From R-RK-3 sp963834945 (GTDB lineage Bacteria > Pseudomonadota > Alphaproteobacteria > Rhizobiales > Rhodomicrobiaceae), in the NCBI GenBank assembly GCA_963834945.1, contig CAWIDT010000001.1, positions 558,001 to 622,000 of the forward strand: a stretch of DNA of 64,000 bases, written 5' to 3'. The notes under the pieces were generated by a model that saw only the letters and a list, made by a program, of their open reading frames with translations, had not been told where the DNA came from and did no database searches. The translations under genes were made by a program, and so were the position numbers. Positions within the stretch are counted from its first letter, which is position 1; each line of letters begins with the position of its first letter. Positions 1 to 8,402 of the stretch are shown piece by piece.

Positions 1-1
1 G

Positions 2-721
2 CAAACCATAAGCACGGCGCGGCTCCGCATGGGCGATGTGCTGTTGTTGCAGGGAACGCCCGAAAATGTGAAGGCGCTGGAGCGGGGCAATCTGTTCAAC
101 ATCTTCGGTGGCGTCGAACGCGAGCGGCTCAATCGCCCGCGCGCGCCACTGGCCGCGCTGATTTTCGCCGCATCGATCGCCGCCGCGACCTTCAAGCTGG
201 CCCCGCTCCCCGTGGCGATGCTCGCCGGCGCCTTCGCCATGCTGCTCACCCGCTGCCTGTCTCCCGAGGAGGCCTATCGGCAGGTGGAATGGAAAATACT
301 GATCCTGATCGGCTCTCTGCTTTCGATCGGCGCGGCCATGGAGGCGAGCGGGGCGGGCCGGTTCCTGGCCCAGCAATTGATCGGCATTGTGGGCGCCGAC
401 AGTTCCTTCGGGCTGCTCACCAGCTTCTTCTTGCTCACCGTGGCACTCACCCAGCCGATGTCGAACCAGGCCGCGGCGCTCGTCGTGTTCCCGATCGCGA
501 TCCAGACCGGCCTGCAGCTTGGCGTCAACCCGCGCGCCTTCGGCATAATGGTCGCGGTGGCCGCGAGCTGTTCCTACCTCACGCCGCTTGAGCCCTCCTG
601 TCTGATGGTTTACGGGCCGGGGAAGTATCGTTTCGCCGATTTTTTCATTGTCGGCCTGCCACTCACGGTGCTGATCTACGTGCTGGCCATCGTGATCATT
701 CCCTGGCTCTGGCCCCTGTGA
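2..721 (+). CDS. SLC13/DASS-type permease, C-terminal part (5' end outside window)
   Basis: The frame is open to the left edge, so the N-terminal half is missing. The first visible residues (RMGDVLLLQG) look like the end of an RCK_C/TrkA-C regulatory domain, which many SLC13-family permeases carry between their two membrane halves. Then come about seven hydrophobic segments. The motif MSNQAAALVVFPIA near residue 155 of the visible part matches the conserved Asn-containing loop of the divalent anion:Na+ symporter family. It is probably an inner-membrane transporter for an anion such as sulfate or a dicarboxylate; the substrate cannot be read from the sequence. It is convergent with the TRAP permease gene; a palindromic repeat fills the space between their stop codons. 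Confidence 0.8.
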   Translation, partial: QTISTARLRMGDVLLLQGTPENVKALERGNLFNIFGGVERERLNRPRAPLAALIFAASIAAATFKLAPLPVAMLAGAFAMLLTRCLSPEEAYRQVEWKILILIGSLLSIGAAMEASGAGRFLAQQLIGIVGADSSFGLLTSFFLLTVALTQPMSNQAAALVVFPIAIQTGLQLGVNPRAFGIMVAVAASCSYLTPLEPSCLMVYGPGKYRFADFFIVGLPLTVLIYVLAIVIIPWLWPL

Positions 722-730
722 GCGGCAGCG

Positions 731-790
731 CTATTCGTTGTCGCATTTTCGCGACGCAAACCGGCATCCACTTTGCTGGAGAATGCTCGA
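731..790. repeat. Palindromic intergenic repeat, family A, copy 1
   Basis: This is a single module running from GTCGCATTTTCGCGACGC to AATGCTCGA. The same module recurs in the window at 10426-10492, 20371-20435, 31229-31282 and 34536-34600. It fills almost exactly the gap between the convergent stop codons at 721 and 792, a position where it could act as a two-way transcription end or a stabilising 3' structure. Confidence 0.8.
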
Positions 791-791
791 A

Positions 792-2921
792 TTAGCCCGC
801 CTCTCGTTGCCGCCCTGCCGTGGCCAGGCTCACATCGCTCGGCCCGTAATATTGCACGGCAACCACCAGCGCCAAGAGCGCCAGACCGACGATGTCGGTC
901 GTCAATTCGGGCGCGACCAGCGTCAGCGCGGCCGCGATGGCGATCGCCCGTTGCCATTGCGGCATCGGCTTCAGCAAATAGCCGTGCAGGCCGCCCGCAA
1001 GCATGCCGATGCCGATGCAGGACAAGACAAAGCGCCAGACGATCGTCGGCCAGTCGCCGATCATCAGCAGCGCCGGCTCATAGACGAACATGAAAGGCAC
1101 GACGAAACCGGCGGCCCCCACCTTGACGGCGGCAAGCCCAGTCCTCCACAGATTGGACTTGGCCAAGCCTGAAGCGGCGTAGACCGCGAGCGCCACCGGC
1201 GGCGTGATGGCCGAGAGAATGGCGAAGTAGAAGGCGAACATATGCGCCGCCGGTTTGATCACCCCCAGCTTCACCAGCGCCGGCACCAGCATCGACACCA
1301 TGATGATATAGGCCGGCGTCGTCGGCATGCCCATGCCCAGCACGATGCCGGCGGCCATGGTCAGGATGAGCGCCAGGATCAGCGTGTCCTGCGACACCGC
1401 CACCACCCATTGCGTGAAGGTAATGCCGAGCCCGGTCAGGATGACGATGCCGATGATGATGCCCGCGCACGCGCAGGCGAGCGCCACCGGCACCGTATTG
1501 CGCGCGCCATCGATCAGCGCGTCGATGATCGGGCGGCCTGCGATTTTCAGCAGCACGATCTTGCCGCGCACCGCCCGCAACCAGAGCGCGATGAGTGCCG
1601 CAAGCAGCGCCGCCGTGACCAGCGGATGCTGCCCGATCAGGGCAGGAATGAGCGCAGGCATGGACGAGACCGAAGGCAGCGCAATCAGCACCGGCAGCAC
1701 AAACAGCACGGATGGCCCGAACCAGGCGACGGGGAAGGAAAGCACTATCCCGGTCAGCGCCGCCAGCGGTGCGCTGTAGCCGGAATACATGACGAACAGG
1801 ATCGCCAGCACGGGGATGAACAAATGGCCGCGCGCGCCGAGCGTCGCGGCCAGGGATGGCAGTTCGGCGCGAGGCACGCCCAGCAGGCCCTGGCGCTTGG
1901 CCTCGAAATGCACGGCGGCAAAGCAGGCGACATAATAAAGGATCGCCGGGATCGAGGCCCAGATCACCACCTGCAGATAGCTGACGCCCTGGAATTCGGC
2001 CATCACGAATGCCGCCGCGCCCATGATGGGCGGCATGATCTGCCCCCCCGTCGATGCGACAGCCTCCACCGCCGCCGCGAAATGTGGCTTGAAACCCGTC
2101 CGCTTCATCAGCGGGATCGAGATCGGCCCGTCCACCATGACATTGGCGACGGCGGAGCCGGAAATGGTGCCGAACAGCGAGGACGAAATCACCGAGACTT
2201 TTCCGGGTCCACCGGCCGTGTGGCCCGTCAGCGCCATAGCGAAATCCATGAACAGCTGGCCGGTGCCGGTGCGCTCCATGAACGCGCCGAACAGCACGAA
2301 GATCGTCACATAGGAGGCGGAGACCGCCAGCGGCTGGCCGAAAATGCCCTCGGTCGACAAATAAAGCTGGTCGATGAACCGCGTCGGCTCGATCTGCGTG
2401 CCGAAATAGGCGTAGACCATGAACGCGATGGCGGTGAGCGGCAGCGCCAAGCCCAGCACGCGGCGCGTCGCCTCCAGCACCAGCAGGATCAGCGTGACGC
2501 TGAGCACCATGTCCGACCACGCCATGTCATCGACATAGATGATCCGGTTGATGATGTAGTCGTAATAGACGAAAATATAGCCGATCGAGACGACGCTGGC
2601 GGCCACCAGCGCATAATCGAGGAGCGATGCCGACCGGGTCTTGCGCTCCAGCTCGGCGCGCGCCTCCGGCAGCAGCATGGCAAGCTTTTCATCAGTCGGC
2701 GATGCGGCTCGAAACCACAGGAAAGTCAGCGAGAGCGAGAAAAGCAGATGCACGCCGCGGAAGATGTAATCCGTCGGCGGCCCGCGGAACACCTCGCGCA
2801 GGGATGGCGAGATGACGTCCATCGGCGGGACGGTGACATAGAGGTGGTAAAGCGCCATCGAGAGCGCGACGGCGACAGCCAGTTTGCGCGAGACGCCTGG
2901 CGCCGGCTCCCCAAAACTCAT
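792..2921 (-). CDS. TRAP transporter, fused 4TM/12TM permease (TAXI type)
   Basis: Inner-membrane permease of a tripartite ATP-independent periplasmic transporter in which the small (DctQ-like) and large (DctM-like) subunits are fused, as is usual for TAXI-type TRAP systems. About 16-18 hydrophobic segments can be seen. Motifs typical of the DctM domain are present: SGSAVANVMVDGPISIPLMK, the segment GGQIMPPIMGAAAFVMAEF, and GMGMPTTPAYI. The frame can be extended to a TTG at 2978, three bases after the receptor gene, but the ATG at 2921 with GGGAAG upstream is the better start (about 709 residues). The solute receptor gene lies immediately upstream on the same strand, so the two form a complete uptake system. 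The substrate is unknown; TAXI systems known to date carry dicarboxylates or amino acids such as glutamate. Confidence 0.92.
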   Translation of the reverse strand: MSFGEPAPGVSRKLAVAVALSMALYHLYVTVPPMDVISPSLREVFRGPPTDYIFRGVHLLFSLSLTFLWFRAASPTDEKLAMLLPEARAELERKTRSASLLDYALVAASVVSIGYIFVYYDYIINRIIYVDDMAWSDMVLSVTLILLVLEATRRVLGLALPLTAIAFMVYAYFGTQIEPTRFIDQLYLSTEGIFGQPLAVSASYVTIFVLFGAFMERTGTGQLFMDFAMALTGHTAGGPGKVSVISSSLFGTISGSAVANVMVDGPISIPLMKRTGFKPHFAAAVEAVASTGGQIMPPIMGAAAFVMAEFQGVSYLQVVIWASIPAILYYVACFAAVHFEAKRQGLLGVPRAELPSLAATLGARGHLFIPVLAILFVMYSGYSAPLAALTGIVLSFPVAWFGPSVLFVLPVLIALPSVSSMPALIPALIGQHPLVTAALLAALIALWLRAVRGKIVLLKIAGRPIIDALIDGARNTVPVALACACAGIIIGIVILTGLGITFTQWVVAVSQDTLILALILTMAAGIVLGMGMPTTPAYIIMVSMLVPALVKLGVIKPAAHMFAFYFAILSAITPPVALAVYAASGLAKSNLWRTGLAAVKVGAAGFVVPFMFVYEPALLMIGDWPTIVWRFVLSCIGIGMLAGGLHGYLLKPMPQWQRAIAIAAALTLVAPELTTDIVGLALLALVVAVQYYGPSDVSLATAGRQREAG

Positions 2922-2981
2922 GCCATTCGCTTCCCGCCCAATACCGCGATTGAGGGGCGCCCGGCCGCCCCCCGACAAGCG

Positions 2982-3923
2982 TCAGTTCACACTGATGCCC
3001 TGCTCCTTGTACCATTTGGCGGCGCCGGGGTGGAACGGCACACCGATATCCTGCGACATGATTTGCGGCGTCAGCGCATCGAGCCCCTTATAGACGGCCG
3101 ACAACGCCTCCTTGTTCGGCATCAATGCCGCCGTCATCTTGTAGACGGTGTCCTCCGGCAGCGAGCACGCCGCGATGATGTGCGTGTAATAGCCGATCAC
3201 CTGCACGTCCTTGTCCTGCTTGGGATAGGTTCCTTGCGGGATGGTCACCAGCTTGTAGGCGGGATTGATCTTTTTCATGTCGTCATAGATGCTCGCCATA
3301 TCCAGCAGCTTGATGTCGCGCGCCGAGGCAAGGTCCATGATCGACGAGGCGGGGATGGCGGTGCCGAGCGCGAAGACATGCACCCGGTTGTCCTTCATCT
3401 GCTCGACGCTGTCGGTGTAGCTGTTGGTGAAGCTGGCCTTCACGTCATCATAGGTCAGCCCTTCCACCCGCAGGACATGGCGCGAAATCAGCTCGCCCGT
3501 ATTGCCCTTGACCTGGGTGGCAAAGCCCTTGCCCTTCAGATCCTTGAGTGTGTTGATGCCCGCATCGGCATTCGCGACCATCTGGAAATATTGCGGGTAG
3601 AGCGTCGCGACGTTGCAGATCTTGGTGTGCTTGGTGTCGAGGGGCGGCTCGCCCGTTCCCGCGACCGCGTCCGCCGTACTGATCGTATTGGCGAAACCGG
3701 CTTCGGCCTTGCCTTGCTCGATGGCGCGGACATTGGCGATGCCGGCTCCGGGCAGCGCCTGGATGTTTAGATCCGGCACCGCCTTTTCCCAGATCGACTT
3801 GAGCTGGCCGCCAAGCGGCACCCACACTCCGGCCTGCGGACCGGTCATCATCCGCATATCGGCGGCACCGGCCGCGCTCGCCAGCCCAAACACCAAAGCC
3901 GCGCTCATCGCAACGCTGCGCAT
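2982..3923 (-). CDS. TAXI family TRAP transporter solute-binding receptor
   Basis: Periplasmic substrate-binding subunit of the TRAP system. A signal peptide is clear (hydrophobic stretch ending SAAGAAD). The mature protein begins MRMMTGPQAGVWVPLGGQL, which fits the TAXI receptor fold (PF16868: TGxxxGxYxPxG near the N-terminus), and AVPDLNIQALPGAGIANVRA and the GEPPLDTKHTKI region also fit the family. Two ATGs compete: 3929 and 3923. GGGAGG lies 7 bases before the ATG at 3923 but only 1 base before 3929, so 3923 was chosen (about 313 residues). It precedes the permease gene by about 60 bases and was probably transcribed with it. A divergent promoter region of about 260 bases separates it from leuB. 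Confidence 0.92.
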   Translation of the reverse strand: MRSVAMSAALVFGLASAAGAADMRMMTGPQAGVWVPLGGQLKSIWEKAVPDLNIQALPGAGIANVRAIEQGKAEAGFANTISTADAVAGTGEPPLDTKHTKICNVATLYPQYFQMVANADAGINTLKDLKGKGFATQVKGNTGELISRHVLRVEGLTYDDVKASFTNSYTDSVEQMKDNRVHVFALGTAIPASSIMDLASARDIKLLDMASIYDDMKKINPAYKLVTIPQGTYPKQDKDVQVIGYYTHIIAACSLPEDTVYKMTAALMPNKEALSAVYKGLDALTPQIMSQDIGVPFHPGAAKWYKEQGISVN

Positions 3924-4188
3924 CGTCATTCCTCCCACTGGCGAACTGTTTTTACCGCACTCAAGATCATAACCCGTCGGGGAGCAAACCGGCGAACGCA
4001 TTTGGCACAACACCTCCGGGTGCGCGCCAGCCCTCCCGAAATTTCTGTGTAGAGTGGGCACAGATTAGGCGGTATTTTCCGTAAGTCCGCCCTTGCGGCT
4101 TGCCCGTCAGGCGGATTGCGACTAGCACCATACCCGCATCATGATACCGGGCGGACATGCGGCCCGCAGCGTTCCGAGAGTTTTTCAC

Positions 4189-5298
4189 ATGCCCACATTC
4201 AATGTGCTGCTTTTGCCGGGCGACGGCATCGGACCGGAAGTTATGGCCGAGGTCGAGCGCCTGATCTCCTGGCTGAACCGTCAAGGCGCCGCGCAGTTCA
4301 ACACCGAGACGGACCTGGTCGGCGGTTGCGCCTATGACGCCCACGGCGAGGCGATTTCAGACGCCACGATGGCCAAGGCCATGCAGGCCGATGCGGTGAT
4401 GCTCGGCGCGGTCGGCGGTCCCCGGTGGGACAACGTTCCCTATGAGGTGCGCCCGGAGGCGGGTCTGTTGCGCCTGCGCAAGGATATGCAGCTCTTCGCC
4501 AATCTGCGGCCCGCCATCTGCTATCCGGCCCTGGCCGACGCATCAAGCCTGAAGCGCGAGCATGTCGAGGGCCTCGACATGATGATCGTGCGCGAGCTGA
4601 CGGGCGGCGTCTATTTCGGTGCGCCGAAGGAGATCGTCACGCTGGAGAACGGCGAGAAGCGCGCTGTCGATACCCAGGTCTACACCACCAGCGAGATCGA
4701 GCGCATCGCGCGGGTCGCCTTCGAGCTGGCGCGCAAGCGGCGGGGCAAGGTCGCCTCCTCCGAAAAGCGCAATGTCATGCGCTCCGGCGTGCTCTGGCAT
4801 CAGACGGTCACCGCACTGCACAGCCGCGATTATGCCGACGTCGAGCTGACGCATATCCTGGCCGACAATTGCGCCATGCAGCTCGTGCGCAACCCCAAGC
4901 AGTTCGACGTCATCGTCACCGACAATCTGTTCGGCGACATGCTTTCCGACGAGGCGGCGATGCTCACCGGCTCGCTGGGCATGCTGCCCTCCGCCTCGCT
5001 CGGCGCACCCGATGCGTCCGGCAAGCGCCCTGCCCTTTACGAGCCGGTGCATGGCAGCGCGCCCGATATCGCCGGCACGGGCGCGGCCAACCCGATCGCG
5101 ACCATCGCCAGCTTCGCCATGGCGCTGCGCTATTCTTTCGACATGGGCGCCGCAGCCGACAAGATCGAAAAAGCCATCGCCCAGGTTCTGGAAAAAGGCC
5201 TGCGCACAGGCGATATTATGCAAGCCGGAATGCGCCAGGTCTCGACCAGCGAAATGGGCGAGGCGGTGATCGGCGAATTGGAGGCGCTCGCGGCGTGA
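4189..5298 (+). CDS. leuB: 3-isopropylmalate dehydrogenase
   Basis: Cytosolic NAD-dependent enzyme of leucine biosynthesis that oxidises and decarboxylates 3-isopropylmalate to 2-oxoisocaproate. The N-terminus LLPGDGIGPEV, the substrate loop MQLFANLRPAICYPAL, the VRELTGGVYFG segment, the KRNVMRSGVLW catalytic lysine region and DNLFGDMLSDEAAML (metal-binding aspartates) are all present. At 369 residues it has normal family length. The start is the ATG at 4189, preceded by GAGAG with 7-base spacing; an upstream ATG at 4141 would add 16 unrelated residues. Related tartrate and isocitrate dehydrogenases share the fold, but the overall pattern is that of proteobacterial LeuB. No other leu genes lie nearby, and no leader attenuator was recognised. 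Confidence 0.95.
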   Translation: MPTFNVLLLPGDGIGPEVMAEVERLISWLNRQGAAQFNTETDLVGGCAYDAHGEAISDATMAKAMQADAVMLGAVGGPRWDNVPYEVRPEAGLLRLRKDMQLFANLRPAICYPALADASSLKREHVEGLDMMIVRELTGGVYFGAPKEIVTLENGEKRAVDTQVYTTSEIERIARVAFELARKRRGKVASSEKRNVMRSGVLWHQTVTALHSRDYADVELTHILADNCAMQLVRNPKQFDVIVTDNLFGDMLSDEAAMLTGSLGMLPSASLGAPDASGKRPALYEPVHGSAPDIAGTGAANPIATIASFAMALRYSFDMGAAADKIEKAIAQVLEKGLRTGDIMQAGMRQVSTSEMGEAVIGELEALAA

Positions 5299-5378
5299 AT
5301 GCCTCCCGGATCGCCAAATCGGCGGCCATTCAGTCAAAGGCGAGCGCGGCGTTACGGTGTAAGGGAGGCGGATGGGCG

Positions 5379-6209
5379 ATGACCGACCATTTCAGCGTCA
5401 TCGGGTTCAATGCCGGCTCGGCGGAAGAGCTGGCTGAAATGGTACGCACGCTGCCTGATACGGGCGCCTATTCCCAGCCTTGCGCCCCCGGCTACTATTA
5501 TCGCTGGCAGTCGGATGGCGGCTCTGAATTGTGGGTGCATCTGGCCAAGCAAAGCTCTGCCGACCACGCCGATGAAAAGCTCGGCATCGTCGGTGTCACG
5601 CCGTTCTTTCACGGTAAGGCGCGCATGCCGGTGCGCGTGATGAAGAAGCGTCAGCGTCCCAGCGACAACGCCTTCGAGGGTGCGGCCTTCGTCGAGATCG
5701 AGCCGGGGTCGCGTCCGCGCCAATGCGCGACGGTCGCATTGCTCGACGTGGTCGATTATGCGCTATGGGCCAACCGCGTCACGCCCTTCCTTGCCCAGGC
5801 GCAGATCGCCGCCTTTCCGCACGATCTCGCCATCTTCTCCAGCGAGCGCGAATTCATCGACGCACAGGCCGGCGAAAAGGTGCAGTTCTCACCGGAATCC
5901 CTCTTCGCCAGCGGCCTGTTTTCCGGCGCCGCCGAATCCGGCGGACAAGCGGTTTTCCACGATCCGGCCGAAGCGGACTTCAACGCGCCGTCGCGCGCCT
6001 TCTTCACCGCCCGCGTGATCGCGTCCGAGATGCGCCGCAACACCGTCACCGGGCAAAGCTTCCACGCCGCCCTGGTGAAGACCCTCGGCGGCACGATCGA
6101 TCTCGTCGCCGATGTCCGGCAAGTGCATGAGCCGCTGCGCCCCGGCTGCATCGTCCAGGGCGAATTCTGGCTCTGCGCCAGGCTGATCGAAGGCAATGGA
6201 CACGCTTAA
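5379..6209 (+). CDS. Conserved hypothetical protein, 276 residues
   Basis: I do not recognise a family. The start is the ATG at 5379, with GGGAGG 10 bases upstream; the long frame that extends back into leuB is antisense noise. There is no signal peptide and no membrane segment, so a cytosolic location is likely. The protein is rich in aromatic and acidic residues, with a segment PGYYYRWQSDGGSELWVHL near the N-terminus and a C-terminal half (about residues 160-260) that ends in a region suggestive of a beta-sandwich. It lies 80 bases after leuB on the same strand and could share its transcript. The composition matches the neighbours, so nothing points to transfer. Confidence 0.75.
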   Translation: MTDHFSVIGFNAGSAEELAEMVRTLPDTGAYSQPCAPGYYYRWQSDGGSELWVHLAKQSSADHADEKLGIVGVTPFFHGKARMPVRVMKKRQRPSDNAFEGAAFVEIEPGSRPRQCATVALLDVVDYALWANRVTPFLAQAQIAAFPHDLAIFSSEREFIDAQAGEKVQFSPESLFASGLFSGAAESGGQAVFHDPAEADFNAPSRAFFTARVIASEMRRNTVTGQSFHAALVKTLGGTIDLVADVRQVHEPLRPGCIVQGEFWLCARLIEGNGHA

Positions 6210-6245
6210 CATTTCGCCCCGCCCAGCATCCAGCGTTCCGCAACC

Positions 6246-7409
6246 ATGCCGTCAGCCAACAGCCGGAGCGACATGCCCGAACCGTTAGGGCCGCGCGGGG
6301 CCCTGGCCGCGATACGTGGCGCAGGGCGCAGAGTGCATGTCCTCTATCGAGCCTCCCGCCGCAGACGGCGCGGCCGCCTCCTGACGGGTAGACAGCTCCG
6401 GGACGCGGCGTCGACCCTGGCGGCGGGCACGGCGGGCGCCGCAATCTTTCACGCCGCGCATCTGCCCGCCCCCTGGCTGAGCGGCAGCATGCTTATGGTC
6501 GCCGGGCTGGCGCTGGCGCGCGCGCCACTCTATTTACCTGAAACCATCCGCCAGCTGGTCTGGATCGTGCTGGGCATGTCGATCGGCTCCGGTTTTACGC
6601 CGCAGATTTTCGGGCAGATGCTGCATTGGCCGCTCAGCATCGTCGGCCTCGGCCTGACAATCCTGGCCGGCATTGCGGCGTCGGCGGCCTTCCTGGTCTG
6701 GATGGCCAAATGGAGCCGCACCACGGCGTTTTTCGCCGCAATTCCCGGCGCCCTGTCCTATGTCATCATGATGTCGCTGCGTTCGACGGCAGATACCCGG
6801 CTGGTGGTGATGGCGCAGATGCTGCGGCTCGTGTCGGTGCTCGCCATATTGCCCTCGGTCGTCGCCTTGAGCATGCCGCCGCCGCATTTGCCGCCGGCGC
6901 ATATCAGCGGCCTTGCCGGTTTCATGGCTGAGGTCTTGGCCGGCGGCGCGATCGGCCTGGCGCTCGCCTGGCGCAAATTCCCGGCCGCAATGCTGTTCGG
7001 CGGTATGATCAGCGCCGCGCTGCTGCATCTGTCTTCGGAGGTGCCGGGACAGATTCCGCCCATGATCCTCATCCCCTGCCAGGTCGTATTCGGCTGCTTC
7101 ATCGGCTTGCGCTTTTACGGAACCGACTGGGCCTTTCTGAAACGAGCCCTGGCGCCCTCCTTCGGCGCCTTTCTCATCGCGGTGTCCATCTCAAGCCTTG
7201 GCGCGTTCATCGTCGCCACCGGCCTGCATCTGCCGCTCGGCCAGGTGATGGTGGCCTTCGCGCCAGGCGGCATCGAGGCGATGACCATTCTTGCCTTCGT
7301 GCTCGGCCTCGACCCGGCCTTCGTGGCGACGCATCAGCTCGCGCGGTTTCTGGGCCTGTCGCTGTTCCTGCCGCTGATCGCGAAATATTATTTGAAAGAG
7401 ACACTCTAA
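6246..7409 (+). CDS. AbrB family membrane protein (duplicated AbrB repeat)
   Basis: Polytopic inner-membrane protein of PF05145, annotated in databases as AbrB family transcriptional regulator or ammonia monooxygenase; both names are misleading because the protein is a membrane protein with two homologous halves. About ten hydrophobic segments are visible. The family hallmarks LPAPWLSGSMLMVAGLAL in the first half and APGGIEAMTILAFVLGLDP in the second half are clear. The start is uncertain: an ATG at 6273 has GGAG four bases ahead, and the first 50 residues of the frame are arginine-rich and unlike the family, so the true start may lie further in. The substrate is unknown. The gene overlaps the convergent phosphotransferase gene by four bases. 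Confidence 0.85.
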   Translation: MPSANSRSDMPEPLGPRGALAAIRGAGRRVHVLYRASRRRRRGRLLTGRQLRDAASTLAAGTAGAAIFHAAHLPAPWLSGSMLMVAGLALARAPLYLPETIRQLVWIVLGMSIGSGFTPQIFGQMLHWPLSIVGLGLTILAGIAASAAFLVWMAKWSRTTAFFAAIPGALSYVIMMSLRSTADTRLVVMAQMLRLVSVLAILPSVVALSMPPPHLPPAHISGLAGFMAEVLAGGAIGLALAWRKFPAAMLFGGMISAALLHLSSEVPGQIPPMILIPCQVVFGCFIGLRFYGTDWAFLKRALAPSFGAFLIAVSISSLGAFIVATGLHLPLGQVMVAFAPGGIEAMTILAFVLGLDPAFVATHQLARFLGLSLFLPLIAKYYLKETL

Positions 7410-8395
7410 ACCCGAAGCAGCTCGGGCAGCGTTTGCGGCGTGGCGGCGAGCAGCGCGCGCGCCATCGACCGCACCCGGTCCTGATCCTGGCTGCTGGTGA
7501 TATATTCGACCGGCGACTTGCCGTCGATCCGGGCGAGCAACAGCCCCGGCAGCAGCGATGCCGCGCGCGCCTCGACCGCCTGTGGCGGCTCCCAGTCGAC
7601 GCGGCGCAAATAGGCTTGCGCCATCGTCACGAATGCCTGCCGCAGCTCCCGCCCCGCATCCGGCACCGCGACGGTCTTTAATATGAGGTGGTTGAGACAG
7701 AAGGCGAGGTCGAACGCCGGGTCGCCATACCAGGCGCATTCGGCATCGAGAAAGACAGGGCCACCCGGGCCGAGCAAGATGTTCTTGGGGCTAACGTCGC
7801 CATGCACGACGGTTCGTTTGGTGTGCATGGTGCGTTCCGCGAGGCCAAGCAGCAATGGCGCCAGATCCGGGTGGCGCTCGGCCGTCGCGGCAAGATAGGG
7901 CTCGATGCGGATATCCCGGAAGATCCCGTCGGTGGCGAATGTCTGCGGCGAAAGCGGGTTGCGGGCAAAAGCCGAGTGGATCGCACCCAGCCGCGCGCCC
8001 ACCTCGCCGGCCATTGCCACGTCAACGCGTCCGGCGAGCAGCTCCGCCTTCCAGCAGGAATGATGCGCCGGATCGAGATAGTCCATGGCGAAGATCCCGC
8101 CCGCGGGGTCTTCCGCCAGGACGCGCGGCACGGCATTCGGCAGGATCGCCGCGACGCCCTTCAGCCATGCCGCCTCATAGAGGCTGCGCTCCACCGGCGC
8201 ATGCCATTCCGCCGCGACCCGAAGCTGCGGCAAGGCCCGCTTCACGCAAAAAGCCCGGCTCGCCTCGACCAGCCAGATGTCGGAGGAAACCCCACCCGGC
8301 AACGGGCGAAACCGTGCCGCGTCCCCGTCGTGCAGCAGCCCCGCCGAAATCAGAAAATCCGATATCGCCGGATCAGGCGCGCACCGCACGGTCAA
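7406..8395 (-). CDS. Phosphotransferase of the aminoglycoside/choline kinase superfamily
   Basis: Cytosolic small-molecule kinase (APH fold). The Brenner motif VVHGDVSPKNILL (catalytic Asp and Asn) and the downstream metal-binding DAECAWYGDPAFDLA are intact near residues 200-235, and the N-terminal nucleotide loop is LPGGVSSDIW. Length 329 is usual for the family. The frame begins with TTG at 8395, and a GTG lies two codons in; GAGTGAG ahead could serve either. It follows the amidohydrolase gene by 7 bases, so the two are co-transcribed. The substrate cannot be inferred from sequence: the family phosphorylates sugars, choline, homoserine or antibiotics. There is no resistance context here, so a catabolic role beside the hydrolase seems likelier than drug resistance. 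Confidence 0.85.
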   Translation of the reverse strand: MTVRCAPDPAISDFLISAGLLHDGDAARFRPLPGGVSSDIWLVEASRAFCVKRALPQLRVAAEWHAPVERSLYEAAWLKGVAAILPNAVPRVLAEDPAGGIFAMDYLDPAHHSCWKAELLAGRVDVAMAGEVGARLGAIHSAFARNPLSPQTFATDGIFRDIRIEPYLAATAERHPDLAPLLLGLAERTMHTKRTVVHGDVSPKNILLGPGGPVFLDAECAWYGDPAFDLAFCLNHLILKTVAVPDAGRELRQAFVTMAQAYLRRVDWEPPQAVEARAASLLPGLLLARIDGKSPVEYITSSQDQDRVRSMARALLAATPQTLPELLRV

Positions 8396-8402
8396 GTCTT
8401 GC

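Noticed and set aside
1242..3770. 842-codon frame on the plus strand
   Set aside because: Antisense to the TRAP permease and receptor, Arg/His/Asp-rich with no domain, a typical shadow of a GC-rich gene.
6246..7409. Transcriptional regulator of AbrB type
   Set aside because: The name is a database legacy; the protein is polytopic with duplicated membrane repeats and no DNA-binding domain.
7406..8395. Aminoglycoside resistance gene
   Set aside because: The APH fold alone does not indicate resistance; the gene is paired with an amidohydrolase and has no mobile-element context.
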